Shown here in pieces: positions 26,776 to 39,779 of a stretch of DNA of 64,000 nt. Made by a program: the position numbers and the translations under genes. Every line of letters starts with the position of its first letter. Position 1 is the stretch's first letter. The DNA is from Epiperipatus broadwayi (taxonomy: Eukaryota > Onychophora > Udeonychophora > Euonychophora > Peripatidae), in the NCBI GenBank assembly GCA_028023455.1, contig JAQFVV010006429.1, positions 884,246-948,245 on the forward strand. The letters run 5' to 3'. A model generated the notes under the pieces. The model had not been told where the DNA came from and made no database searches. It saw only the letters and a program-made list of their open reading frames with translations.

Positions 26776-27076
26776 ACTTACCGGTAAGTTTTAGTGAATT
26801 CACATTGGTTGTAGATAACTATGCATAGTTTTTCAGGGTTAAAATGAGCTCACGGCCTTTGATTATTAGTTGATCTTGCGGTCCATTCTCCTAGTCGGTC
26901 ATGAAACCTTTTCTGGTGTACATCTTCAGGCATGATGTCCGCAGAAGCTCCAGTTCACTCCAACATGCCAAATTACTTCAGTGTAGAGCAATCTTGGATA
27001 TATTATTGTTATCCAAGACCAATTAGAGAAACCAATGAACAAGACGTTCTTCAATCTGACCTCTGCCTTTTATACT
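26776..27076 (-). promoter_or_regulatory. Candidate TATA promoter, leader and splice donor
   Basis: On the minus strand a TATAAAAG box (27067-27074) is followed by ~300 bp that is clearly richer in GC than the surroundings. That stretch contains a 27-codon open frame from an ATG at 26933 and ends at a strong splice donor, CCG|GTAAGT (26776-26783). This arrangement fits a first exon of a minus-strand gene or the start of an LTR transcript. There is no acceptor, downstream exon or paired LTR to confirm it. The donor lies in a CTTACCGGTAAG palindrome, so it would also read on the plus strand. Confidence 0.25.
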
Positions 27077-27089
27077 AGAGGCCCAGTTT

Positions 27090-29280
27090 TTAGACTTCTG
27101 CGCATATCTTTTGTTTGTCAAAATATATGTTGATAATCTTATATATTCTTTATAAAATTTATGTTACAAAGTCTTTATTTTTTTCAGCATAATTCTGCCA
27201 TCTTTAATTAGTTGAAATATTTTTACTTTCTCTTGATAGATTGGTAATTTGTGTCTTTTGTTCTCTCCAATTCTAACTTTTATTTCTAATTACATAAAAA
27301 AAAAACGAAAGACTAATTTAACTTTCACTGTACATTATTTTCTTTTAAAAAAAAATTAGTCAAATAAAAAATCTAAATTTAGTTTTATTTTTTTTAGCTT
27401 TTACCAAATGCCAATATATTTGCAACGTATATAAATAAACGTTACAATATATATATATATAATTGTCTACTATTTACTAGAGTAATTCAGGTTTATTGAC
27501 CTTCAAAAACAAAACAATATATATATATATTGCTTATTTAAACATTGATTTTTATAAAGAGTTTTGACTTCATGTGTATGCGTGTTATTGAACAAAATAA
27601 AATACAATTTTTATATTGATAAAAATATTGATTTTTAAGGCTTAATAGTATATTAAGTTTTATTTATTTTATAAATTAAAATACGAATTAAATCCAAACA
27701 TTTTGGTGAAAATAGCAATTAGTTTTTTATATTGAAGAATAGTTTTACAAAATTAATATATTTACATTTATTTTTATTTAAATATGCATATTTATATATG
27801 TTAAGATAGTTTAGTATTAAATATAAAAATAAATAAATAAATCGTTTTTAAGTAAGTCTGTGCTACTTTTTTTTCGCAACAATATATAAATAATTCAGAA
27901 GAAATTCATTTTAAAGTATTTTTCATTGTTAAATAATAACTTTTATAGTTCTTAAAAATATTTTAATCCTAATGTACTATCAGTTATTTTATATAAACAG
28001 TATACTCACTGAAGATATTAATCCATTAAAATATGTACTATATATATATATTAGCTTTTCAATTTATTGGTAAATTTATGTATCGATAATTTGCACTTTT
28101 TTACAAGTACATTTTTTCAGTAAATATTTGCAAGATCATCAATTGTTTTTATTATTAGAAATTGCTATCTACAGTGTGTGTGTATATATATATATTAATA
28201 GTCTAAACTCATTTAGCTTAATAATATTATTAAACCATTTCAAGTATAGTTTTAATTATTAATTATTATTTAATTTCAAGTATAGTTTCGGTTAAACTTT
28301 GTAACTTTCAACCGAAATATAAATGTTAATATTTCAGATCATTCTAGTGATGAAACTTAAAACTAACATTTATTTAACAATGTGATATCATTAATAAAAT
28401 ACAAAAATATACTAACCTATGTATATGTATATAAACATAAATTACATAGTTAATAGTTGTCAAATGTATATATACAGAACAGCATTGAAGAACTTAACAA
28501 AGTCGCTAGAATTTTCTCTCCTGATTGAAATTTGTGAACGTTCTATATACTTTGTTACTAGTTGGTTTCTAATAAAAATATACGCTATATAGAGAAACCA
28601 CTGAAGATGTCTTACTATAAATAAATAAGATAGTAGTAAAACTTGTGATATTTTGTATAAAAATAAGATGGACATCTTTTATAATATTTAAAAAAATTAT
28701 TGGCAAAATATGTAAATGTTCCAATGATAAAATACAATTGGTTTTGTATGACATTTATGACAGAGTTTCTGCAAATTATATTCCAGTTATATCAATCATA
28801 GAGTAAATGACAAGTGAGGATATTTTATTCTTGCAATGAGAAAAATGTATTTAATCACTTACTTATACACATGGCAGATTAAAAAAATATGGCTCAATTT
28901 TAATAAAAATTATTCTTAGAAAATAATTGATGATAATTGATATATGGAGAAAATTATTGAAAAGGACAAAATTTTCACAACTTGAGAAATGATCATTTTC
29001 AATGCATTTATATTCACACTGATTTTTTAATTACTGGGTATATTTTAGATTTACTATTACACAATTGTAAAGAACAGTTCTTGGCCAGTTTTAAAATGCT
29101 CATTAGAAAAATTTAACAAACCAATCAAAAATTAAATTTAAGTGTAGAAGCAGTAGTTTTCAAAATAGTTTTTGATCATATAGAAAGTATTTTTTAATAA
29201 AAATCATATATAGAAATGTGTTTGTGTATGTACATGTATATATACTTGTTTATTTATAAATTTATTTAACATTTTAACAT
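27090..29280. other. Unassigned AT-rich DNA
   Basis: Only short (TA)n runs (for example near 27450, 27520, 28040 and 28185). A small duplication of TTTCAAGTATAGTTT occurs near 28240 and 28276. No gene. Confidence 0.5.
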
Positions 29281-29870
29281 ATAGGGTATATGAGCACAGA
29301 CTTTCACACAACCCACCACTCTCCAGTCTATCTAATAACACTGATACACTCAAGCACATATATGCTGAAAAGATAAATAATCACCAATATACGTATTTCA
29401 TGCTAAACCAGCAATCATCAGTTGGTCCAGATTATCATTTCCCACACATATATACTATAAGTGCTCAGATATATATAAGATAGACAATATTCATACTTTA
29501 ATGGACAGGCTCCAATCTACTACACACTCCAACTCTTCAACTGCCCATCCAATTGAAAATCTGATGATGGAATGATTTTCAATTGGATGGGCAGTTGAAG
29601 AGTTGGAGTGTGTAGTAGATTGGAGCCTGTCCATTAAAGTATGAATATTGTCTATCTTCATATATATCTGAGCACTTATAGTATATATATATGTGTGAGA
29701 AATGATAATCTGGACCAAATGATGATTGCTGGTTTAGCATGAAATACGTGTATTGGTGATTATTTATCTTTTCAGCATATATGCGCTTGAGTGTATCAGT
29801 GTTATTAGATAGACTAGAGAGTGATGGATTGTGTGAAAGTCTGTGCTCATATACCCTATATATTACATAT
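29281..29870. repeat. Long near-perfect palindrome (~590 bp)
   Basis: The left arm 29281-29561 and right arm 29574-29870 are reverse complements with few mismatches, separated by only about 12 bp (TGATGATGGAAT). The outer ends are ATAGGGTATATGAGC and GCTCATATACCCTAT. Each arm contains the dispersed SINE-like repeat also found at 7636-7835 and, in part, at 1820-1905. So it is probably two head-to-head copies, or a fold-back element built from that family. A transcript across it would fold into a long hairpin. The open frames on the minus strand here mirror one another and are not genes. Confidence 0.9.
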
Positions 29871-29879
29871 ATAGTCACA

Positions 29880-32800
29880 GGTGTACATATAATAAGCCTG
29901 TGTTTCAGTTATTAACATTTTAACGTAGTTTTTAATGTGGACAATATTTTTTGTATCAAAAAAAAAAAAATTAGAAGATAAAACAGCTTTTATGAAAGAT
30001 ATAAATTTCTTGAATACAACACAAAACATATGATTGAACCAAAAATGTCAATTCTACTTAAATGTTCAAAAAATTATTATTATTTCTTCTCAAAACATTT
30101 ATTAAACTAATTAATACCTATGTTACATTAATTATGAGATGAGTATAAATATGTATTATTTTTATGTAAAGCAGCAATATATAGAAAATACCCTATGCCA
30201 TAATACACACACACAAAAAAAAAAATTCTAAAGACTGACGACTATTATCCGTCTCTAAACATAACATAAATTGCATCTAGCACTAATTTTTGGTGTATTT
30301 AGATCACAAAATATTTATTAATTAATAAGTTGTTTTTTTTTCATTTTATTTTTATACCACTATTTTTTAAAATACAAATACTATAAGGATGCAATTAGAC
30401 TGTCTGTGATACCTATTTTATGACACATATCAGACAATGTCTTTTTTTACATGTTTAGATAATTTAATAAATAATTATAATAAAGTAATGTTATCCAGAA
30501 TTTTTTTCAATGTCTTATATTTGATATGACTTGAGTAGGTTTTAAATGGTTTTGCAGAAAATTTGTATTCTGGCAACATTTAATGTTTGCATCAAATAAA
30601 AACCGCACAGCTGATATGTAATATTCATAAAATATAGTGAAACATAAGATTAGTAATATGCATGAGAAGTTTAATTATCTTCTCAAGCTAACTAAATAGT
30701 ACATTTAATATGAAAATATATAAAAAGATAGCAAAATGGAAATCTGTAGATTAGATCTTAACAAATATCCTGCAGCCAATATGCTTTTAAATATAATATA
30801 CAATTCCATGTAGTGCTATAATATGAGTATTTGAACTATATGATTATGTATATGAGAAATTCATGACATTTTGTTGGTATACCATATTGTTTTTCTCTTT
30901 TAATAAAAAAAATTGAACATCATTATCATATAACTAATGTGATTTTCTAAACTAAAATAATATCCTAAAATAAACTTTCAAGCTAAATGGCTCTTGAAAA
31001 CCTTGAAATTATAAAATCTTTATGACGATCATATTAAGTAAATGTATAAGTTAGTTCTGACTAAATACCTCCACACTATATTGTGAAGAAGTAATTGTTA
31101 TGCTACCCATTTCTCATTTTATTGCACAATACTTATGTGGTTGTCAAGATTAATTTCACATTTGCTCTTTTATTTATTTTATAATTAAATTTTCTAGCAC
31201 TGCATTTTAATGCTATCAGTAAAAAAATATGTAGTCAATTAAAAAATAACTTAAAAAATTGTTATATATTGTAACAGTTTACATATGCTCTTACATTATT
31301 TTAAAATTAAAATAAAGGGGAAAATAAACCTTAAATAAAAATTGATTTATTAAAACTTAAAAATGAGAAATTAAAAGAGTTATGTTTAACATATATATAT
31401 CACACAGATGGAAAACTTTTTTAAAAAAAAAAAGTATTTTAAAGTAAGAAATTAAAAAAAAAAAAGTAAAGATCTAAAGATTAGTACTTTTAATAAAAAG
31501 TTATATAATATAAAAACAAAATAAATGTTAATTTCTAATTTAAGAATCATGTTTAATCTTAAAACAAATTATTCCTTAGGACACTTAAATAATTGATAAG
31601 TCAGATAAGAGAATGAAAAAATTAAAGATTGACTAATGCAAGCACCAGCTCATGTATGGGCCAGAAAGCAAAACATCCGGACCTTAGGATCAGTGACATC
31701 ATGTTTGGTGGATCTGAAAATTTAGTGATAAGGAAGACCTAATACTATAAAAAGAAAAATAATTGATTGTTGTATTATTCTGACTATTTATCCTCTGTGA
31801 CCTGTAGCTGTATTGCAGACTCCATGATGTAGGTGTCTTGCAATAGATTTATTTTACTGCATTAGCTAAGGCCTCCCTATGACAGTTCCTGACCCAAGTA
31901 TTGACAAGCAGTTTTATCTCCAGAGAAAATCTACACATAATATGAGACTTAGGATTGATTTCCATAAACCCGCCACAACCAAAAAGATTAATAAAAACTT
32001 ATTCTGGAAAGTATAAACTTTTTCAATATGAACTTTTAAACAAACTTTCAATTAGTAACCTAATGTATGAACTATTATTTGACTTAAAAGAACTCTAAAT
32101 CAATTACTAATATTTTTGTATATGTTTGCTAATTATTTCCATTTTTCTTCATTTATATTTATCTGTTAACTAAATTATTAAATTTAAAGTTGGGTATAGA
32201 TAGCTGCATAGATTCATTTAAGTTTGTTAATTTAAAGGGATTTAATTTTAGACTATTAGTTTCATAATTGAGTGGATGCTGGTGGAGGGATATATGGGTA
32301 TTTATATCAATATAATGTAAAGCATGTTAGCATACAGGGCAACCATACCCAAGTGAATGCATGATCCCAAAGGTGTAGTCATCATGTTGCAATAAACATG
32401 GAGTACTTACCCACTATTGATATCCTTTAACTCTATGGATAGGGACTATATGTCGGTAAAATATCACTCTCCCTCCACTTATAACATTTCTGTAATATTT
32501 TATACACTTGATTCCTTCACCAGACAGATGCACATTCCTGTATTGGATGAGAATCATTTCTTTTAAATAATAACATACTACAGATGCACATTCCTCTCAG
32601 TGTGGTTTTATCCTAAAATCTTCATGTTGCATTTATTGCATCTGTATATTAGGAAGTAAGTGTTGGTTTAGCTACGAAATTTTAGCCTGAGGTTGGATGG
32701 TTTGAAAAGTTTTAATTGCATAATTTATGTAGCTTATCTATAGACAACATTTTAAAATAAAAATATCATATAATATATCAATCTGTGTGGAATTCCTAAA

Positions 32801-32978
32801 ATAATAATTTAAATTTAAAATTAATAATAACAAATTAAAGTAAGATTAATTTATTTCTCAAATTTAAATTTATATATGTGTGTCAATAAATGTTTTTGTG
32901 TGTTATTACTGGCAGTGGCTTACTATTATTTTTTATTTTAATATTGAAATAAATATAGGAATTTAGATAATAAATCTC
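29880..32978. other. Unassigned DNA; slightly less AT-rich island at 31.6-32.5 kb
   Basis: No gene supported. The segment 31630-32540 has more G and C than its surroundings and several short non-repetitive phrases, but no ORF longer than background and no recognised domain. Confidence 0.45.
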
Positions 32979-33115
32979 TGTGTCTCCATGATCTAGTGGT
33001 GTGGGCTAATGGTCAATAATAATACGAAAGTAGATCTTAACAAGAACTATCTCTCTACATTATAAATTTTCTAGATTCGAATGGCCTAGTGGGGCCCTGT
33101 ATGGCAGATAAGGTA
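32979..33115 (+). repeat. tRNA-like (SINE head) fragment
   Basis: Contains two A-box-like strings (TGATCTAGTGG near 32990 and TGGCCTAGTGG near 33083) and a B-box-like AGATTCGAATGG near 33074. The box spacing is too long for a tRNA gene and no cloverleaf can be drawn. Overlapping remnants of tRNA-derived SINEs are the likely explanation. Confidence 0.3.
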
Positions 33116-33119
33116 AGAG

Positions 33120-36100
33120 TCAAAATTTCCTGGATTGTTTATATATATTTATTGAAGTGGTCCTATATATATATATATATATTGCTTCATGTGTACATAT
33201 TGTTGTCATAAGTTGTAATTCTAATGCATTTTTAAAAAAATAATGTATAAAGAAATTTAATTTTATTATTAAATATAATTTTATTACACAATTTAATATT
33301 GTTATATTATAGTAAGGGGTTTCAAGTTATGTTATAGTAAAAGGTTTTGTAAAATAGATAATAGAGGGAGCTATATAAATATAAAAAAAAGAAAAAGGAA
33401 GTAGGAAGGATGATGGGATAGAGAAAGTGATTGAGGCAAGACAGAAAAAGTAAATAATAAGGTTGAAATAAAAATACATATAAAAATACTTTTATAAAAA
33501 GTAAGTAAATGAAAGAAGTGGGAATAAAATATGGATAAAAAGGAATTTAAGGAACGAAATAAGATAATAAAAAATAAGATAATATGTAGAAATAAATGAA
33601 ATAAAAAATAAGATTAAATATATGAATATAGGAATATAAAAAAGATTTCATAAATATTACATTGGATGTCTAAAATTATGCAAACATAAAAGCTGAATAA
33701 ATATAAATATGATAACAATTAAGAATAAAAATAAATTAGAAAAATAAAGATAAAATATAATTAAAAAGTTAAAAGTTATAGAATAGTAAGTTTAATGAAT
33801 AAAGGGATGTTACTAATTAAGGTGATAAAATTGTAAGATTATAATAGATATATATGAAATATGTTTGTATTGATATAATGTTTAAATTTTGTAGATCTTA
33901 TGAAGTCTGCTAGGAACAATCAAAACTGTAAAAAATAAATAAATATATTTTGCTTTAATGTGTAAGAAGACTGAAATGTTGTTATTATATGTTATATAAA
34001 AAAAAGCAAAAATAAAGAAGGAAAAAGGAAGAGAAAGAAAATGTAACTAATTAATTAACCTCAATTGATGATAAAGAAAATGTATAAATTAAATTCTAAT
34101 TTTGTATTTATTTAGGGGGAAAGATGACAAAATATGCAATTACTAGGGAATTTGATAAAAATCAAGGACATTTGGAATTTAAATAAGGAATGCAATTAGT
34201 AAAATATTTTAAGTTAAACTGGATCAAGATTGCAATCAGCAAGATTTTTTTTTCAGATAGTAAAGAAAATAATTTTCTATTTTAAAATTAATTAATCAAT
34301 TTGAATGATCTTGATGCCTTTGTATGCGAGATGAATAGTAATGGTCAGATTTGTACACTCACGCAACAAAATCCAGAGTCCAGGCAAAGTACACCAAAGC
34401 TAATCAAAGTAAGATCAGTCACACTCAGCCTCAATTTAATCTGCAAGCTGTTTAGAACAGGGAGAAAGATGAGACTCAAAAGATATCTAACAATTTAACT
34501 CAATGGGTTGAACATACCATTTAACACATTAAGTATAGCAACTAAAGCAATGTATACTCGGCATATAAATTATTAAGAAATTGGAATCAGATAATGTCGA
34601 TTGGATTGAAATAGAACTAGCAAAAAAATGTGAAACAAATTTTGTATTTTAAACATGTTTATTAAAACAACAAATGATATAAAATAAGGTAGCAAAATGG
34701 CTAGGATTATAGAGCATTGAATATGTGTATTCCACAGGCAGGCTTTACATATGAGGTTTTATTATGAATACAATGGTCTCATCTTAACATATTAAAATAA
34801 ATGTATGTGCAGTTAATAAATCATGCCTATAATCGTGTAAGATACCCACCCTATTGTTCATGGTTTGCTAATGTTCTTAGTTAATAGTCTAATGAATACA
34901 TACAACTCTAAGATGGCAGAAACCGATCTGGGGTTGAGGATATTGTGCAAAGCTAGTTAAGAGCTCATTTGTGAGCTCTTTATAAAATATATATATATAT
35001 ATATATATATATTGTGCCAGATGAAAGGTTTTAGTTTTGTATATCCTGACCATGAGGGCGCTACTAGTCTGAAGATCGGAACTAGACATTTATTTTAAGG
35101 ATGGGCAGTATATACGAATATGAATATGCCAGACTAAACCCAGGTAGAGCAAAAGCTAATGAAGGTGGTTCAGACAATTGAGAAAACACTGAGTCAACAT
35201 CAGCCAAAATACTTACAAGAACTTTTTAAATTTATTAAACATAATAACAAAATAAACATGAAACTTGATCGACATTTACTTAGCATATATTAACACTGAG
35301 TGCATGCGAGCATTACTACATTAAATACCCAGGCAGACAAAATCATTTCTTATCTATAACATAATAAGGGCTTATATCTTCCTGCCAGTGGTCCACCTGA
35401 CCAATTTCCTTTTCCCTATAGAGATTTAGTAAGATGGATATTTGTGGAGAATAATGGGACAGCACAGATGAGCTTTTCTTAGTCCGAAAAGAAATGTTGG
35501 AACCAAGAATGTCCTAATTCTGCAAAACACTCATGGAAAAGTACATTGAAATGAGCCAAGGTTAGTCTCACACAAGAAAAGAAACATTATGAACTATGTA
35601 ACCTGAATTATAGCAAATAAATCTCTACCAAAAAAAAAAAAATAAATCATATATCATATAAATCTCCAGCCAAAGCCAAGTTTGATTTAGTTTAATGATG
35701 AAGCAAACAAACAAACAAAAATAAAAGAAAACTACTAAGGTCGGTCTGAGTATTTAGCAAAGGGTTAATCATAGAACTGAGAAATTATTAAGCATATAGA
35801 ATATCACTCGCCATAAACTCTCAAACAAGTAACATTTTAAGATTGAAAATCTTGCTACTAAGATTGTAATGTAAAAATAAACAAAATACATTAATATTTA
35901 AATTGATAAATTACACATCATAAATATAATTTCTTTTTAAGATTAAGCTGAGATTTGCTAGAGACTTACTTAGGGATTTAGCCCTGATTTTGATATGGAA
36001 AGGTAAGTTACCTCGAGGTAATATTAATTTTTGCTGTTCACACAAAGTTTGGTTTATAGAGTCCTCTATAACAGCTGTCATTTACTACAGGTTCAGAAGT

Positions 36101-37039
36101 CTGGAGGCATTATCGGGATCCACTCTGGACTTGACAGTTAGGTCATGATTGAAGTCACAATTTGTAGCTCCGTAGGTTTATCTTTGGAAAGGCTCAGCCC
36201 ATCATGCTGTGGAGATTCTTTCTGGCATATATTACAGGCATGGCATCTGAATGGCTGCTATTATTGCAGCAAATAGAATTATTGTTGGTCAATGGAAATT
36301 CATCTTGGTGATTCCTGTGGCACCAATAACAAAAATAACTAGAGTCACTTTAACAATGCAACAGTTCAATAACAGATAAAATCTGGATTGATCCTCAATA
36401 ACAAGAAACTGAGTAAGTTGAGCAATAAATAAAAAAAACTGAATGACCAGAATAGTCTCTCTGAATCTTTTTCTGTAAATAAAAAATTACCCAGCTCTTT
36501 ATGTCCTTTGTTATCTCCCACACAATCTTTTTTGCAACTTTCAACCAAGGTAAATCTCTATCTCCCACTCAATATTAATTAGCAAAACAATATCTTCCAG
36601 GGCTTTATCTTATAAAAATGATTATTTTTTATATAAAAAAAAAATACAAAACTAAATCTCAGCTTTAAAAATAAATCAACATTAAATTTTTTTAGTTTAA
36701 ATAAAATACTTATATAAGAACACTAATTAAACTTTGTTTGCTTTTAATTATTTTAAAAGAAAACAAGCGTCATAAAAAAAATATTTTATACTAAAATCAA
36801 CTGAGAATTAAAAACATAAGATTTCAAGATAAATAAGTGTATGTGTTATTGCACATATAAAACTTGGTTTTTCTTTTTTTCTAATTTATATGTAAAATAT
36901 ATAATTGTTAATTAGAGAAGATATTAATTAGTATTAAAGTTTATCGGCTTAATGTTTTCGAGGATCCATGCCTCATATTCATAGCCTTCATAAAATGTAT
37001 AATAAAATATGCAAATACAAATATTCAAATAGGCTAGTA
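33120..37039. other. Unassigned repeat-like DNA
   Basis: A-rich DNA (33.2-34.2 kb) is followed by stretches of more balanced composition at 34.3-34.6, 34.9-35.6 and 36.0-36.6 kb. These look like decayed mobile elements: short open stretches in shifting frames, a GAGCTC...GAGCTC hairpin with TATAAAA near 34955-34990, a (TA)n run at 34985-35011, and AGCAAAGGGTTAA at 35757, which resembles the TTAA-type ends seen elsewhere in the window. No element boundaries or domains can be assigned with confidence. Confidence 0.35.
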
Positions 37040-37125
37040 TTATGTAGCCCATTTCTTCGAGATCTCGAAGCAAGTATCCTTTCTATTAATGGCATGGATG
37101 TTTCCATTGATGTAAAATGCCTCCT

Positions 37126-37400
37126 TTATTTTTTTTTGTGATCATTTGATTCTGAGCACAATATTATGGGATTGGCAGGTGTGAAGTTGTGTCCAGATTG
37201 TTTAGCATGCTCCAAGAATACAGAGGACGTGTTGCTGTTTTTCTGAGCTCTGTTAAATGTGTAAATATGTTGACCGAGTCTAGTATTGATTGTAGCTTTC
37301 GTTTCACCATAATATATAGCATGGCATCCAGCCTGAGGGCAGGCAATAGAGTACACCACGTTTGGGGTGAACGATCAATCAATGTGGTCTTTAGAGTTGT
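37126..37400 (-). pseudogene. GIY-YIG endonuclease domain of the Penelope-like element
   Basis: About 77 codons with 'VYSIACPQAGCHAIYYGET' (GIY-YIG strand pair), 'INTRLGQHI' (Arg of the active site) and 'FLEHAKQSGHNF' (the conserved His-rich helix). In Penelope-like elements this domain cuts the target. It overlaps the RT open frame in a different register, showing a frameshift between the two. Confidence 0.8.
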
Positions 37401-38400
37401 TAAGCAATCTATTAAAATTAGGTAGAGTTCTAACTGCTATGTTAAATTTATCGTTTAATGCTTTCATTAGTTTGTTAGATATTTTAGGAATGTAGGGAAT
37501 TGTTATTCTAGGTAGATTGGTGCGAGGTACATTATTGTTTATTGTATTATTAAATTTTATGATTTTATTTTTAATAGCTTTGAATTTGAACCCTTCTGCT
37601 AATAGATCTTTAATATAGTTGTTTATGTTTTCTTTCCTGTCTGCTTCATATTTACATAAATAAAAGTTTCTAAACAAAAATGCATTAAGGCCAGCAAATT
37701 TATGCGATGCAGGTGAGTTAGAGTTAGGGTGGATACAGCTGCGAATTTCAAATGGTTTAACAATCATTTTGTAATCTATTAAGTGGCGATTTCTCGATAA
37801 ACAGAGGTCGAGATATTTAAGTTCTTTATTATTTTCATATGTGTTGGTGAATGAAAGTTTGGTTAAGTTTTGTAAATCATGTAGTATATTTAAAGTATTA
37901 TCTTTAGAGGTTATGATAAAGATATCGTCTACATAACGAATATATGTAAAGTCTTGTTTGATATTGTGATATTTTGGAAGGATCGATAGCTCGTATTTAT
38001 TTAAATATATGCTAGATAAAACACCACTGATAGGAAGGCCCATGGGCCATCCATCTTGCATTGTGTACCACTTGTTTTCAAAGAGTGTAAATATATGTGA
38101 ATCAAGCCATGACAGGAAAGCAATAATGAATTTAACTCTTTCACTAGGGCAATGTGCTCACAATAGCTCTTCATGTACTATTTGGATAGATGCTTTTCGA
38201 TTAATTGATCCGTATAATTCCTTCACATCCATTGTAGCCATAATTGAAGTCTGAGAGATTTGAGTATTTTTGATTTTGGAGATGAATTGGAGAGACGAGT
38301 TTATCGTGTATAAGCCAAAATTAAGGTAATCTATAAGTAATTGATTGATTAATTTGGCTGCTGATAGAACCCTTGAATCTGATAAAGTATCCGGTTCAAT
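37375..38400 (-). pseudogene. Penelope-type reverse transcriptase remnant
   Basis: The motif A region reads 'MATMDVKELYGSI' (usually 'D--SL(Y/F)TNIP'). It is followed after the TGA by 'FENKWYTMQDGWPMGLPIS', corresponding to the conserved 'Q--G--MGSP-SP' segment. Next is 'YIRYVDDIFII', with the catalytic Asp pair of the YVDD box (37890-37920), and then 'KELKYLDL'. The longest open stretch is 228 codons (37375-38061), but reading extends upstream to 38400 if the stop is ignored. In active elements RT copies the RNA at the nicked target. This copy cannot because of the stop and truncation. Confidence 0.85.
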
Positions 38401-38453
38401 ATATATATATTGTACCGGTATAATTACAATATATATATATATATATATATATA
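38398..38453. repeat. (TA)n tracts around ACCGGT
   Basis: Two TA runs flank TTGTACCGGTATAATTACAA at the truncated end of the Penelope-like element. Confidence 0.85.
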
Positions 38454-38929
38454 TGTAATTTTATGATAAAACATTTGTAATACAAGCTATGACATAATAG
38501 ACTTTTCACATAAAAAATATAATTGCTTGGGTAACAAATTTAATCAAAATCTAACTAAATTAGTCTTTTAAAATACCTGCTTAGTTTTATTATGATCTAT
38601 TAATTATTTATGAGTGCTAGAAATACAATTTGTCAGGATTATTTGTATTTTTTGGTGGTGTTAATATGGACTATTTTTATGCACATGAATACAATGGTAA
38701 ACATGCACAAAACTTTCAGGCAACATTTCAAAAAATTGTGGTGAAATTAAAGTAGATATAGTGTTTTTATCTTTGCTTAGCCAAAATGATGAAAATGTGG
38801 AATCTCCAAAAACAGAAGATGAGTTAGTGGAGTTTTTACAAAGTAAAAGTGTTTTGCCCTTCCAAAAAATGTACATCAATGGCATTTTTTTAATCTGCTG
38901 TTATTGCTTAAATGTGATGCAATCTGTTT

Positions 38930-39125
38930 CAACAAGTTTCTCCAAATAATTTTCATGCAAAAGTCTCAAAGTTTGAACATTCTTTTTGCCTACATAGAAA
39001 CCATCCAAGTTATATTTTTATAATCATCTGCAATCTGTTTGAACAAGCTTCTCAAAATAATTTTCATGAAAAGTCTCAAAGTTTGTATGTTCTTTTTGCC
39101 TAGTTTGAAGCCATCTTTTGTAAGT
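38930..39125. repeat. Two-copy tandem repeat, ~115 bp
   Basis: The unit contains TCTGTTTCAACAAG, AATAATTTTCATG and TCTTTTTGCCTA. The second unit begins near 39031. The same repeat is at about 47635-47830 in copy B. Non-coding. Confidence 0.75.
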
Positions 39126-39503
39126 ACTTTTTTGTAAGTATTTGTGTGTGTTGTGCGTGTGTGTTGTACTTGGGTTTTTGCATGTTATGAATCCAATTTA
39201 GACATTAATCAGGAGTGGGAGTTGTGTTTTATGTCACATTTCATTTTGCCAAGTGATTATATTTTTTAATGTGAGAAATCTATTATTTTCCATTTCATTT
39301 TGTAACTTTTAATTTTGAAACAGTATTCTTTATAAACCTAATACCTATCACGTTTCACCTACTATGTTCCATAGTAGTACATATTTTTTAGTTTAAACCC
39401 CTCCAACAGTAGCATATATTAATTAAAAGCAACTTAATAAAATGATAATAATCTACATGTATGTGTGTATATTTATATAAATGTGTACTTAAAATAATAC
39501 TAG

Positions 39504-39506
<3 letters not shown>

Positions 39507-39582
<76 letters not shown>
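39507..39582. repeat. (TA)n microsatellite (copy A)
   Basis: About 38 TA units. The counterpart in copy B is at 48221-48295. Confidence 0.95.
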
Positions 39583-39585
<3 letters not shown>

Positions 39586-39779
39586 AAGCAAGCATAAATA
39601 ATTACAATTTAAAGTTATAAATATAAATAATAGATGTAAACATTACCTGGTATGTGGGTTTTTACACATACACATTATCCAAAATTTGATTTTCTTTGCA
39701 TAAGAGTGACAATTTTGAGGAACCAATTGACATATATAGAGAAATGGGGGAGGGGAAACAATTCCTGTTTTTGCAATTT

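Larger units (their letters stand above)
37040..38400 (-). mobile_element. Decayed Penelope-like retroelement, 5'-truncated
   Basis: Minus strand. A reverse transcriptase segment (38400 to 37375) is followed by a GIY-YIG nuclease segment (about 37400-37126), the order that defines canonical Penelope-like elements. The upstream end stops at a (TA)n tract (38398-38408), so the N-terminal part is missing. One in-frame TGA (38158-38160) and at least one frameshift near the RT/GIY-YIG junction make it inactive. It is GC-richer than the flanks, implying younger age. Confidence 0.85.

Noticed and set aside
29491-29878. Two minus-strand open frames in the palindrome
   Set aside because: They mirror each other through the inverted repeat and contain no recognisable protein feature.
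32979-33115. A functional tRNA gene
   Set aside because: Box-like strings are present but the spacing is wrong and no cloverleaf with acceptor stem can be drawn.
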